From the NCBI RefSeq assembly GCF_031877795.1, contig NC_133935.1, positions 75,410,303-75,474,302 on the forward strand: DNA of 64,000 bases, written 5' to 3'. Made by a program: the position numbers and the translations under genes. Numbering within the stretch: position 1 is the first letter of the stretch; every line of letters begins with the position of its first letter. The notes beneath the pieces are model-generated. The model was not told the origin of the DNA and did no database searches. It worked only from the letters and a program-made list of their open reading frames with translations. Below, in pieces: positions 25,701 through 35,454 of the stretch. The stretch is from Strix aluco. Taxonomy: Eukaryota; Chordata; Aves; Strigiformes; Strigidae.

Positions 25701-28700
25701 GCATTGGAACACCTTGTCAAAGGAGGTTGTGTAGTCATCATTCTTGGGTGTTTTCAAAACCAGACTGGATAAAGCCCTGAGCAGCTTCCTCTGACCTTGG
25801 AATTGACCCTGCTTTGAGCTGGAGGTTGAACTAGAAACCTTCTGAGATCCCATCCGATCCGAATTATCCTATGATTCTAATATATTATGTACCTACAAAA
25901 GCAAAACATAAGAACCACATGGGAAGACAGGACAGATGGTTCTCAAATTCTTGTTATGCAAGACCTCAGTTGAGTGTACCTCTGAGTACTCAGTCCACAT
26001 ACACTAACCAGAAATCAAAGAACTGGTTTCAGGTTTAATTAGCACGTGCAGTTTGATATGCCAAGACACAGGGTTTTCTCTGTGTGGAAAGACTCCAAAC
26101 CTACAGCCATGTGCCTACGCTGTCTCTGGAATAAATAGCTAATATATACATGTGACCAGAAGGAAAATTAACTAGATTAAAGAGAAATTAATTGACATCT
26201 ATCATTTGTGAAGGTTATATCAGATTTGTGTATGATACTGAACGACTATACACAGCGTTAACACTAGACACGAAGAAATAGAGGATCCTTAAGTAAGCAG
26301 CCCAGTAGGGCAACTACCAGCTGCCTTTGGTTTAAAATGTATATTTAACCTCACCATCTAGCATCTTCTGCACATGCTCTTCAGAGTCTAAGGACTTCTA
26401 GCTAACTTCGAGCTTAAGCTCCAACCTAAATTGCAAAAGCTGTTATGAAATGCTTTAACTTCCTAAATGAAGAAAGAAGCTAGAATACCGTAAAGTCATT
26501 CACATCAGCTTCTCAACTTCTTACAGAAGAGTGACAGAAAGATAGCTCAGATAAAACGGTCTAAACAGAACAAAATTAACATTCTCCTCAGATTCAAGGA
26601 AGGCCAGAGAAAACCCGAAGTACTTGCAGAGCACCAACAGCTTCTTTCTGATTTGAGATGTTTTTACAAGAGATAAGATCTCTTGCTTATGCAATGATGT
26701 TTAATGGATAATTCCTAATTAAAGGAATAACCCAAGCACCAACTACTACTCAGAGAACCCCAAAACCAAACCAGAGCTGAGAGGACACTTAAAGTAGAAC
26801 CTCACTGAGAAGCGGCAATTCTACTTCACTGAGTACAAAAAAATATTTACGTTTTAGGAACTATATCTCCAGATATGCCTGGTTAACAGTATGAACAGAT
26901 GTAATGCTAACACCATGCTGATTATGGGGCGACAAACAGCAACTAGTAGAATACAAGACTGTCCAGGGAACCTGAATTACATGAGGTTATCACAAACCCA
27001 AGTGGAACAGCTTGGAAGCCTACAAACTAATAAAGCCTATTTCAAGAAGGAAGACTGTAAGACAGTCTGCAAGGTTGGTTGACATTCAGAATATACTAAG
27101 AATCTCAAAGACAGGACAAAAGCTAGATGTTTTTCCTTCCATTAAACTGGATTCATTATTGAGACCTTTAGGAAGGTTCCCCACATTGAAATTCTTTATG
27201 AAGGCTGAGATTCTCCAATCTTAATACAATGAAATTTACACACATCTCACCCCCCCTGTCCCCCCAAGAGTCTGGAGTAACTCAAGAGATCCCTGGAAAA
27301 ACTGTAATATTAGATTACTAACAGCTACAGTAATTAGACACACCTCGTACCAGAGAAATGAAGCGTAGTAAATGAGATGCTGGGTTTTGGTTTGATTGTC
27401 TGTAATCCTGGGACTGACTACATACAAGCCAAGGTAATCTTTGCACTTGCCAGGCAGGGGGAAAAAAAATAAAGAAAAACTGTAAGAATGTAACTGACAA
27501 TTCTTAGTGAAGAGTCAATACTACAAAAGTCTCTTGGGTAATCCTGCTACAGTTCAGTGAAAGAATCAATGAATATATAGGTAAAAGTTTAAGAGAATGA
27601 ACTTGGATTTTCAGATGTCTTTGACAATATCCTTAGCCCTATATTGCCTTTTAGCTGTAAACTATGCATCATCTTCACCACTGCATGATTTTAGAAATAA
27701 GCACAAATACTGAGGTTGAAAAGTTTCATCAACAACACTGAATTATTCAGACTAGTTAAAAACCCACTGACAAATTGCAAGAAGATTTTGGAGTCCCACA
27801 TACTCAAATCATAAAATACAAGGAAATGAATAAATGGCATGCTTTGTGGGACTCTGCCAAGAGGCACAGAATTTGACAGGAAGCTCTCACACCAAAACTG
27901 TTCACACACGTAAGTGGACACTCAGAAGAGATCCACTGAGGGGCTGAGCTGTAACAGGCTCAGAAAATCCCCCAAGCTGAAAAGAGCTGACATCTAAGAG
28001 AACACTAAGATGAAATATCATTTATGTTTGTCCTGTTCTTACTTTCTGCTGATCATCTGTTTGACTAGTGCTGGAGACAGGACAGTGAGCTGGCTGGACT
28101 CACGGTACAAATCAGTACGGCCATTCTAACACACACCAAGTAAAGCACACTAAGGGCAGGGAGCCGGGGAAGCCCCTGGTTTTATTTACAGAATGTTTGT
28201 CTCTATGGTAGTTGTTAGGAAACAAAAGAGACCATAAGTTTTGGTAGATATATCTAAGAAACACCCATTCAGTTAACAACAGTGTTCCAAATAAAGAAAG
28301 AATTAAAGGGATGAGTAAGACTAGAAAATGAAAGAGAATACTGCTATGGTAAATCCACAGCACTTCTCCATTTTGAATGATACACAGTTCAGGTCCTTCT
28401 AAATGAAAACAAGAAAAAAACCAAACACAAAACCGAAAACCAACATAGAATTCAAGACACAGGAAAAAAAAGTAAGAGAAAATAAAAGGTGTGAATGTCT
28501 TTGCTGTAAGGGTTTGGAAAAGTGGTAACCAAGAGGATATGACACTATGCTGCACAAAAGTCATAGATAACATGCACGAAGCATAAGTAGAATGAGATTA
28601 TTCACTATTTCTCACACCACAACTGCAGCAGAGCATCAAATGAAATAAAGTGGCGGTCTTGAACAACCACTTGAAGCAAATCAAAGGATCAGGTTTTTTG

Positions 28701-29613
28701 TACACCAAAAGGTTTTCCCAGCATGGTGAAGCTTATTTTGCACTGTAGAGACAATTGCACAAATCCACAGGAAAAAAACCACATCAATGACTAAACACAA
28801 ATCTCTCTGGCTCAAGTACTCCCTAAACCTCTGCTCACTGAGGGGAATTATCCTAGCAAGCTTGCTCTTCTCCTTCCCTAAACTTAGAGCCGCTGTCAGT
28901 ATTTGAGTCCTGCACAGATGTTTATTTGTTTCAGACACTACAGCTGCTCTCCCAAGTTGTTTGTAGGTTCCGTATCAGAAGCCCTGCACAGATTTTTGCC
29001 TCGTGCTCAAAAAGGTAATACAAGACTTGTCCGAGACACGGGAGCCCTTCTTGGCATTTCATCTGTATTGTTACTTCGGAGACTTTTTGATCCCTGGGGA
29101 TGGCCACTCAGCGTAACAACGACTAATGGTGCTGGTAGGTCCCACACCCCTACCGGGAACTGCCCCTCAACTCCGGGTGTGCACAGCACATACTGAGGAC
29201 TGTTGTCTCCCAGCTGAGCTGCAGTTACTGGTACACCAGCTGTCAGAGCAAAAATCAAAGTGTGCACTGCAACTACCACTTAATAGCACACGTTTCAGCA
29301 TTAACTACTGCTGACAAAAGCGTCAACAACAAATCATGTATACAAACACCGGGAAACACAGAGAAAACCGGGACGCTTTGAATCTCCTTAATTAGAGGGG
29401 GCATGATGCCACCACTTCCGAATACCCGCTGCCGAGAGCGTTTCCAGCGGCAGCAGCGCCGGCACAGCCGCCGGTGAGCCCCACCGGAGGCAGAGGCCCC
29501 CGCGCCCGCGGGCTCCAAGCGCCGGCATGGCGGGAGGAGCGGGCTGGCAGCCGGGCGGGCAGCCGCCCCCCGCACCGAGGGCGCACGGAGACGCGCACCC
29601 CCGCTTCACCCAC
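22745..29613 (-). other. FAM185A: FAM185A intron 1
   Basis: This 6.9-kb intron runs from exon 1 donor TTCG|GTGGGT to the exon 2 acceptor. It holds a short CR1 3' fragment at 25,640-25,885. The DNA rises in GC near 29,000-29,300 as it enters the CpG island. Long open stretches on either strand (for example 28,112-28,573 minus) are low-complexity hydrophobic readings of A/T-rich DNA and were not called. Confidence 0.8.
25640..25885 (+). repeat. CR1 LINE 3'-terminal fragment
   Basis: This short copy covers only the end of the element: 'gcattggaacaccttgtcaaagg', 'gtgttttcaaaaccagactgg', 'ataaagccctgagcagc', then a tail ending 'cctatgattctaat'. The CR1 3'-UTR order is conserved. It lies antisense in FAM185A intron 1. 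Confidence 0.88.
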
Positions 29614-30007
29614 CGAACTTCACTGGCGTCCTGACGTCCACGGCGGCCTTGCTGTCCACGCCGTCCGCGACGATCGCCATCTGCTCCAGCGCCTCGTCGT
29701 ACTCCACCCGGACGCGGTCCTGCTGCCGGCCGCGGGGCCGGGGGCTGCCGCCGGCGCCGCTGACGGCCACCAGCACGCGGTCCGCGCCCGGGTAGCGCTC
29801 CGGGTCCAGCGGGCGGACGCTCACCTGGCAGGGCAGCCGCACCCGCAGCCGCCCCCGCGGACTGACCGCCAGCGCCCACTCCTGAAGGGGCTCACGGCCG
29901 CCGGCCTCGGCGGAGCCGCTGCAGCCACGGCGGGGGACGGGCGGCCGCCACCACCCGCCCGCCGCCCGCACCGCCAGAAGCCCCCAGCGCGGGGGCAGAG
30001 CCCTCAT
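29614..30007 (-). CDS. FAM185A: FAM185A coding exon 1
   Basis: The start ATG is at 30007 on the minus strand and the exon ends TTCG|GTGGGT (131 codons plus one base). The first ~35 residues are rich in Arg, Gly, Pro and Trp with no acidic residue before Glu34, which resembles a mitochondrial presequence (inference). From residue 40 the product reads P-L-Q-E-W-A-L, then R-L-R-V-R-L-P-C-Q-V, V-R-P-L-D-P, D-R-V-L-V-A-V and V-E-Y-D-E-A-L-E-Q-M-A-I-V, matching human FAM185A blocks recalled from memory. The reading frame stays open upstream to 30745 only because the island is GC-rich. The chosen Met is the one nearest the homologous region, and an upstream in-frame Met is possible. The function of this DUF4097/adhesin-like family is not well established. 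Confidence 0.93.
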
Positions 30008-30058
30008 GCCGCCCGGCGGGGCCGCAGGCCCCGGGAGCCGCGGCAGAAGCCCCCTGAA

Positions 30059-30081
30059 GCGAGGCGAGGCGAGGCGAGGGA
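30059..30081. repeat. Short (GAGGC)n tandem repeat
   Basis: About four consecutive gaggc units lie just upstream of the FAM185A start codon within its 5' UTR/promoter. This is simple CpG-island sequence that may vary in length between individuals. Confidence 0.8.
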
Positions 30082-30130
30082 GGAGCCGCTCCCGGCGGCG
30101 GACGGCCGTTACCTCCCGCCCCGCCCAGGC

Positions 30131-30138
30131 CACGTGAC
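30131..30138. promoter_or_regulatory. CACGTGAC E-box (USF/MiT-TFE type)
   Basis: CACGTGAC preceded by GGC lies about 125 bp upstream of the FAM185A ATG. The core matches the USF E-box and the CLEAR element bound by TFEB/TFE3. Binding is inferred from the motif only. Confidence 0.45.
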
Positions 30139-30243
30139 GCGGCTGCACGCGGACAGAGGCACCGGGGCGGTGGGTAAACAGGCGGTGGCCGCTGGCGCGC
30201 GCCCCGGCGACGACAGGCGCCAGCCCCGCCCACTTGCCGAAGA

Positions 30244-30262
30244 GTCTGCCGGGAGCCGTAGT
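30244..30262 (-). promoter_or_regulatory. ZNF143/THAP11-like (SBS) element
   Basis: On the minus strand the 19 bases read ACTACGGCTCCCGGCAGAC. The known SBS consensus is ACTACAATTCCCAGMATGC, so the invariant ACTAC, TCCC and GCA parts are kept. Such sites are common in bidirectional CpG-island promoters, which fits the position between the two genes. Confidence 0.5.
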
Positions 30263-30339
30263 TCGCCAGCGCGCGGAGGGAACTACCGCCGCCGGGAAAG
30301 GGACAGCCCCGGCCGCGCTCATCGGCCTATCAGCGAAGG

Positions 30340-30358
30340 GGAAAGGCAGAGCCTTTCC
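30340..30358. repeat. Perfect 8-bp inverted repeat, 3-nt loop
   Basis: GGAAAGGC-AGA-GCCTTTCC forms a perfect short palindrome inside the shared promoter, between the ZNF143-like site and the CCAAT boxes. It could be a symmetric factor-binding site, but the function is unknown. Confidence 0.8.
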
Positions 30359-30369
30359 GCGCTCTGCTT

Positions 30370-30407
30370 CTATTGGGCAGCGGGGCGGAACGCTAGAGCC
30401 AATCAGG
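30370..30407. promoter_or_regulatory. Paired CCAAT boxes in opposite orientation (NF-Y)
   Basis: An inverted CCAAT (ctattgggc) at 30,370-30,378 and a direct one (gagccaatcag) at 30,397-30,407 sit about 27 bp apart. Opposed NF-Y sites are usual in bidirectional promoters. They lie roughly 110-150 bp before the CCDC146 exon 1 donor. Confidence 0.6.
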
Positions 30408-30419
30408 AGCGAGGGTGAG

Positions 30420-30518
30420 GGCCGAGGGCGAGGTAGGCCGAAGGCGGCGAGCCGGGTCGCCATAGGAACGCGGGACGCCGCTCGGCGCGGTGCGGCGCGG
30501 TGGGGCGGGGCCGCACAG
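30420..30518 (+). other. CCDC146: CCDC146 probable 5' non-coding exon 1 (start approximate)
   Basis: A strong donor CAG|GTAGGA occurs at 30518/30519 at the right-hand side of the CpG island, and the first coding exon at 39149 begins with an acceptor 11 nt before its ATG. A 5' exon must therefore exist upstream, and this is the best donor in the right place. The 5' limit given is a guess, because no TATA box or initiator fixes the start. Whether the X-box-like motif at 30,456 is transcribed or lies just upstream depends on this. Confidence 0.5.
30456..30469 (+). promoter_or_regulatory. RFX X-box-like motif
   Basis: The 14-mer GTCGCCATAGGAAC matches the ciliary X-box GTTGCCATGGCAAC at 11 of 14 positions, with both half-sites at correct spacing. 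RFX factors drive ciliary genes, and CCDC146 is a centriole/axoneme protein, so the location about 50 bp before the presumed exon 1 donor is apt. Identification is by motif only. Confidence 0.55.
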
Positions 30519-31004
30519 GTAGGACCCTGCGGCGGGCCCGGCGCCGGCGGCTGCGTGGGCTGCAGGGACTTGCGGCGGCCGGGGTCGGGGTAGGCAAAAC
30601 CGCGGCTCCAGCGTAGAGGTGGGAGGCGAGTCCAGCAGCGCCTCGGTCCGGTTTGAGGAGTCCCGGGTGGGCCAGGGCCCACCCTCCCCGCCCGCGTTCC
30701 TGGGTGCCGGGAGTCTCCCCCCCGCTCCGCGGGGCCCAGGAACAAAGTACCTCAGGGCGTGAGGGCCCTTTCCATGGTTGCCTTGGGCTGATCGTGGTGC
30801 AGCCAAGCGTTAGTTTCCAATGGAAGGGCCGTCCTGGCTGGGTCTCGGCCTGCGAAGCTCCTGATGCAGCAACCTCCGCAGCCACAGGGTTTAATTCGCA
30901 AGGGGGAGGTAGGGAAAAAGAGAGGAATGGGAAGGGGGAAATGGCAGGGCTTTGGGTGGCAGCCTTGGCTTTGTGACACTTAAGCCTACAGTGCTTGTGG
31001 TGTA

Positions 31005-31845
31005 GCAGGCTGGAGTGGAGAGACTGCGTGTGGACTGCAGGCTGGAGCGATGGGCTAACACCAACTATAGAAGCTTCAATAAGGCCAAATGCCGGGTGCT
31101 GCACTTTGGCCACAACAACCCCCAGCAGCACTACAGGCTTGGGGAGGAGTGGCTGGAGAGCTGCCAGTCAGAGAGGGACCTGGGGGTGTTGATTGACAGC
31201 CGGCTGAACATGAGCCAGCAGTGTGCCCAGGTGTCCAAGAAGGCCAACGGCATCCTGGCTTGCATCAGAAATAGTGTGGCCAGCAGGGACAGGGAAGTGA
31301 TCTTACCCCTGCACTCGGCACTGGTGAGGCCGCACCTCGATGAGTGTGTTCAGTTTTGGGCCCCTCACTACAAAAAGGACATTGAATTACTCGAGCGTGT
31401 CCAGAGAAGGGCAACGAAGCTGGTGCAGGGTCTGGAGCACATGTCCTACGAGGAGTGGCTGAGGGAACTGGGGTTGTTTAGTCTGGAGAAGAGGAGGCTG
31501 AGGGGAGACCTCATCGCCCTCTACAACTACCTGAAAGGAGGTTGCAGAGAGCTGGGGATGAGTCTCTTTAACCAAGTAACAAGCAATAGAACAAGAGGGA
31601 ATGGCCTCAAGTTGTGCCAGGGAAGGTTTAGACTAGATTTTAGGAAGCATTTCTTTACAGAACGGGTTGTTAGGCATTGGAATGGGCTGCCCAGGGAGGT
31701 GGTGGAGTCCCCATCCCTGGAGGTGTTTAAGAGTCGGGTTGACATAGCGCTGAGGGATAGGGTGTAGTTGGGAACTGTCAGTGCTAGGTTAACGGTTGGA
31801 CTGGATGATCTTCAAGGTCTTTTCCAACCTGTGATTCTGTGAAAT
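31005..31845 (+). repeat. CR1 LINE, well-preserved 3' part with 250-codon open RT C-terminus
   Basis: This is the best CR1 copy here. An uninterrupted frame from 31,015 to 31,767 encodes the C-terminal region of ORF2 (for example [27 protein letters not shown] and [10 protein letters not shown]). It is followed by the 3' UTR 'ggttggactggatgatcttc', 'aaggtcttttccaacctg' and the terminal 'gattctgtga'. It is truncated 5', lacking the endonuclease and catalytic RT core, so it cannot move. The lack of stops over 250 codons suggests it is the youngest insertion in the window. It starts about 500 bp inside CCDC146 intron 1, in sense orientation. Confidence 0.97.
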
Positions 31846-32986
31846 GTCCTCAGTCAGAGGATGAAGAAGCAGTTTGGCAGATGTGCTGGAAAAACAGTTT
31901 TTTCAAAAGTGGTATTGCGGAGCTCCGGAATTGGGCTCTGTTGAGAGAGCTTGGTTAACATCTTATTTACTGTGACTGCTTTTTAGCAGTTAACATACAG
32001 CCTAGCAGTTCTAAAGCCAGGCAAATAAACATTTTCCTGAGTTCTGTACAATTATGTCATGAGACAATTGTCATTACAGAGTTTACAAACAAGTGGGGAA
32101 CTACTGAATTCAACTTAAAAGACTTCTATGGGCTTCATAGACAACATTATCATTGTATAATAATTTAAAAAAATTAGGTGGGGGATGTGGGCATAGATGA
32201 TGTAAAGTCAGAGGCTGCATTCTTGTCAGAGATACAGTTTACTGCCAGTAAGGAGAGTGAAACATGCATAGAAAGGTGCATTGTTTTAGCTACATTGCAA
32301 CACAAGAAATAATGAAATCTGAGGCTGTTACATTACTGATTTGCTGCCTTTCACGCTCCATGTGTTGTTTTTCTTCTTTTCCAAAAATAACTGTGCAAGC
32401 CATGCAATATGCTATTTGGTCATCAAGCTCTTTTCATCTCACTTCCATTTTTATCACTGTCTGGCATTGATTATTTAGGAATCTGAAATGAGAACTGAGT
32501 GTCCAAGAGGAAAGAAGATGGTGCTGGCTTTTTGGTCCATCTGTAATTCTCACTGTGGAAAGTTGATTAAAGATTCATATTCATCAGTCAAGCCCTTCAA
32601 GTTAAATTATTTCATTGGTTTACATTATTCAATCTCAAAAATCATTAAATGAAACACAAAAAGGGCTAGCCTGCCATATGATAGTTTAGTATAGAAAAAA
32701 AAAATTCTAGAAAGACAAAAATGTATCAAGAAATATCTTCAGACATGATGGGAGATAGAAGGGGTTTTTTTTCAAGTCTTCAGAAATAGTTGATTTTGGG
32801 AAAAAATACTACAAAAGTCTTACTCTTGAGACCAAATACAAAATTTAAACGTTTTATAATTTGTCAGGGAAACAGTTACAGACCTGAAAGAAGTGTGGTG
32901 CAATGTGCTATAATTCCGCTAGATGACAGCCAATTCAACAAATAACTCTATTAACCGACTCCTCAAAAACCCGGGTCTTTGGTTGG

Positions 32987-33184
32987 GTGGGGTTTATGGC
33001 TGCCACCCCTTTCTCCCTGAAGTCCGTGTTGCTGTTCCTTATCATCGTCTCCTACCTCCTCTTAAACGTTAGTGCCGCTGTCCCACTGCCCCCCTTTCCT
33101 CCTAGTATCTTGGTATTTGATGCTCCTCATGTAGGCAGAGGTTTATCAGTTTGGGCTCCATCCTATGCTATGAATCATCTTTAA
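32987..33184 (+). CDS. Unassigned small ORF with signal-peptide-like N-terminus
   Basis: This 65-codon ORF starts in context ggtttATGG, with a second ATG at codon 4. Its N-terminus reads S-L-K-S-V-L-L-F-L-I-I-V-S-Y-L-L-L-N-V-S then A-A-V, a text-book signal peptide or membrane anchor with an A-x-A-like cleavage region near residue 29. A proline-rich P-L-P-P-F-P-P-S stretch follows. The stretch is more GC-rich than its surroundings. No family is recognised. It could be a chance ORF, or the relic of a mobile element or viral-type leader. No splice or poly(A) context was seen. Confidence 0.15.
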   Translation: MGFMAATPFSLKSVLLFLIIVSYLLLNVSAAVPLPPFPPSILVFDAPHVGRGLSVWAPSYAMNHL

Positions 33185-35084
33185 TATTGTCAAGTTTTGC
33201 ATAATTGAGAACTTTATTCGAGAAACCATTGAAAGATGCTTTAGCCTCAGCTATGTATATATTTCACTGTTTCATGTTGGGTTTTTTTATTAGATACAGT
33301 TTAAGCATACTTACATAGCTAAAAATACTGAAGAAAAGAGATAAAAAGTAATTGCTAGGAAGAAGTTCTTCTTTCTCCATACATATGAAACTTCATGTTT
33401 TTAGTGCTTTATCTTGACTGAATTCCAGCCAATCCCATATCAGCTGGCATGGCATGTAGCAGAGTCCAACAGTAAAATCAGATTTATTTACATCTTTAAT
33501 ATTCTGACTCGTCACTTGCAGGAAAAGAAAGCTATATCAAATATATAAATGAAGATTTAATTGGAGCTCCAATTTCAAGATGCCCGTGTGATTCCTTAAT
33601 GGATTACAATACCTATTAACCATTTTGCCAGATACTTACTTATAGTGTTGAAAGTCAAAGAATATTCTGTATTTCATGCAAAAGATAACAAAAACTAGAC
33701 ATTGTAAGTGTTACAGAATAGATTTTAAAGCCAAAACATTGTTAGAGGCACTTTTAGGCTAAGGTAAGTGAGAGAGAGATTTCAAGGGAAGAGGAATTAA
33801 ATAAAAAGGATATACAGGAGAGGCTATAGAAGGAATAAATTTTTCTAACTTTTATATTTGGAATTAATCACAGAATAAGGTCAGACTGCTTCAGATACCC
33901 ACAATGTATAAACTTAGTCTGGCTGGGCAGGATTAAGTTCACCCATTTGCTATAATTGTAATGAAGAAATAATGTGACCTCACTACTCAGGAAAACGGGG
34001 CCACCCTGCAGGAGTGTTCTTGCTGGTGTTACGCTCATGCTGAGGCTCCTACCTGCAGGTGCAAGAACACTTCAAGTTAACATCCAGCGTTTGGGCAAGG
34101 TTCACCACACACAGGGCTAGCTACTTATTAACATTCCTCCATATCATAAGGCTTAAGAATTTTGTAGTCAGGATATTTTTCATCAAGTTTATTAAAAATT
34201 CTGCTGTGTTTCTATTACGAAACATTTGTATTACGCTGTTTTAGTGCCTTTATTTGTATTTTGTAATTTGTATTTTTTCAGTGATGTGTTTCTGAACTGC
34301 TTCCATGAGCCTTCTTAGTTTTCAAGGCATGTCTAGGTTTCAGTGGGTAGGCAAAGCATGTTTTGTTTGTTTTCCCCTCAGTATTTTGGTGTGTGCGTAG
34401 TGATGGTAACCATTTCTTTTCACGGATGGCAGAGAGAGAGTCTCCAAAGCACACAATGGTTCGGATTTCAGAGATTTTTTGTTTGTCACACTACCAGAAA
34501 TTTTCTGAGGAAATTTAAGTTCCTCATGGAAACCACATGAAGAGGGAAGTGGCAAACCTTACAATTCAAATTTTCCCTATCTTAGCCATACTGAATTAGA
34601 ACTCCAGCAGATAAAGTCTGTGTGTGGTTCAGGGAGATTCCGTCCCAAATAGCAGAGACTTGAAAACAAAGGAAAACAATGAAACTTATAACAGAAATTG
34701 TTAAGCAGTTTAGGTATGCGGTGTGCTCTCATTTCCCTGAAGTAGTTATCTATGGAGCTGTACGGTCTAATCAAACAATCCATTCTCAATTACATACATA
34801 CTGTAATCCCCTATTTTACATGATATAATTTTAATTTTAATGATCATTTAATGTTGGCATAGCTTTGTCATTTAAAGATACATCCCTTCATGCCGAAGCA
34901 CAGGCTCTACCCGATTAAAACAGAAGGTCTGCTGTTTACAAGACTGCAAGTTTTAACTTTAGGAAAGAAGCATTAGGAAATAAAATTTTAGAGGATGGAA
35001 AGAAGATCACTGTGCAATTGAATAAATCCATGGTACTCCTATGTTATTAATATTATCTGTAGGTCTTATCTCTTCCCTTCTCCT

Positions 35085-35355
35085 TGAAGAGGATATGGTA
35101 GAACTGGAAAAGTTTGGAGAAGGATGACAAGGACAGTGGAAGGCAGAGAAGGGCTTTCATGCCAGTGACAGTAGGTGGATTGACTTCTTCAACCTAGAAA
35201 AAGGATTATCAAATGAAGATACAATGTTAAAAAAACCTACTGGCACAGAAAGGTGGTGATTATTCAGTAACTCATCCAGTAAAAAACCTAGGTGGCATCA
35301 AGGAGGCAGATTCAAAACAAACAAAAAGCACTGGTTACTCAGGTCATGCAGAGGT
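35085..35355 (+). repeat. Ancient CR1/L3-like LINE remnant
   Basis: The stretch contains weak but ordered matches to the conserved 3' ORF2 region of old amniote CR1 families: 'gaaggatgacaagg', 'ttcttcaacctagaaaaagga', then 'gattcaaaacaaacaaaaagcactgg', which resembles the usual 'gtttaaaacaaacaaaagg'. It is much more diverged than the adjacent copy at 35,455. Assignment is by eye. Confidence 0.5.
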
Positions 35356-35454
35356 AAGATGAAAATCTCCATTCCCCTGGATTTTGCAGATACTGAAAGT
35401 TTTGTATGAGTTCAAGGGGAGAGGAGATGGGTTCAGCAAAGCATCACCACACTG

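Larger units (their letters stand above)
29400..30800. promoter_or_regulatory. CpG island; shared FAM185A/CCDC146 promoter
   Basis: Base composition switches from AT-rich to strongly GC-rich with dense CpG, then falls off again before the CR1 at 31 kb. The island covers exon 1 of FAM185A (minus, ATG at 30007) and a donor-like CAG|GTAGGA at 30518/30519 that would end the first CCDC146 exon (plus). Only about 510 bp separate the two, so the genes are arranged head to head and probably share a TATA-less promoter. Elements inside include CCAAT boxes in both orientations, CACGTGAC, a ZNF143/THAP11-like site and an X-box-like site. Transcription start sites cannot be placed exactly from sequence alone. 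Confidence 0.88.

Noticed and set aside
28112..28573. 153-codon minus-strand hydrophobic ORF
   Set aside because: It is the complement of A-rich intronic DNA, giving runs of F, L, S and C with no membrane-protein family pattern.
29474..30418. 314-codon plus-strand ORF in the CpG island
   Set aside because: It is antisense to FAM185A exon 1, Arg/Pro/Ala-rich, and has no recognisable domain. It is a composition artefact.
29606..30745. 379-codon minus-strand ORF through the CpG island
   Set aside because: Only the part from the Met at 30007 to the donor at 29614 is FAM185A exon 1. The rest is open because GC-rich DNA has few stops.
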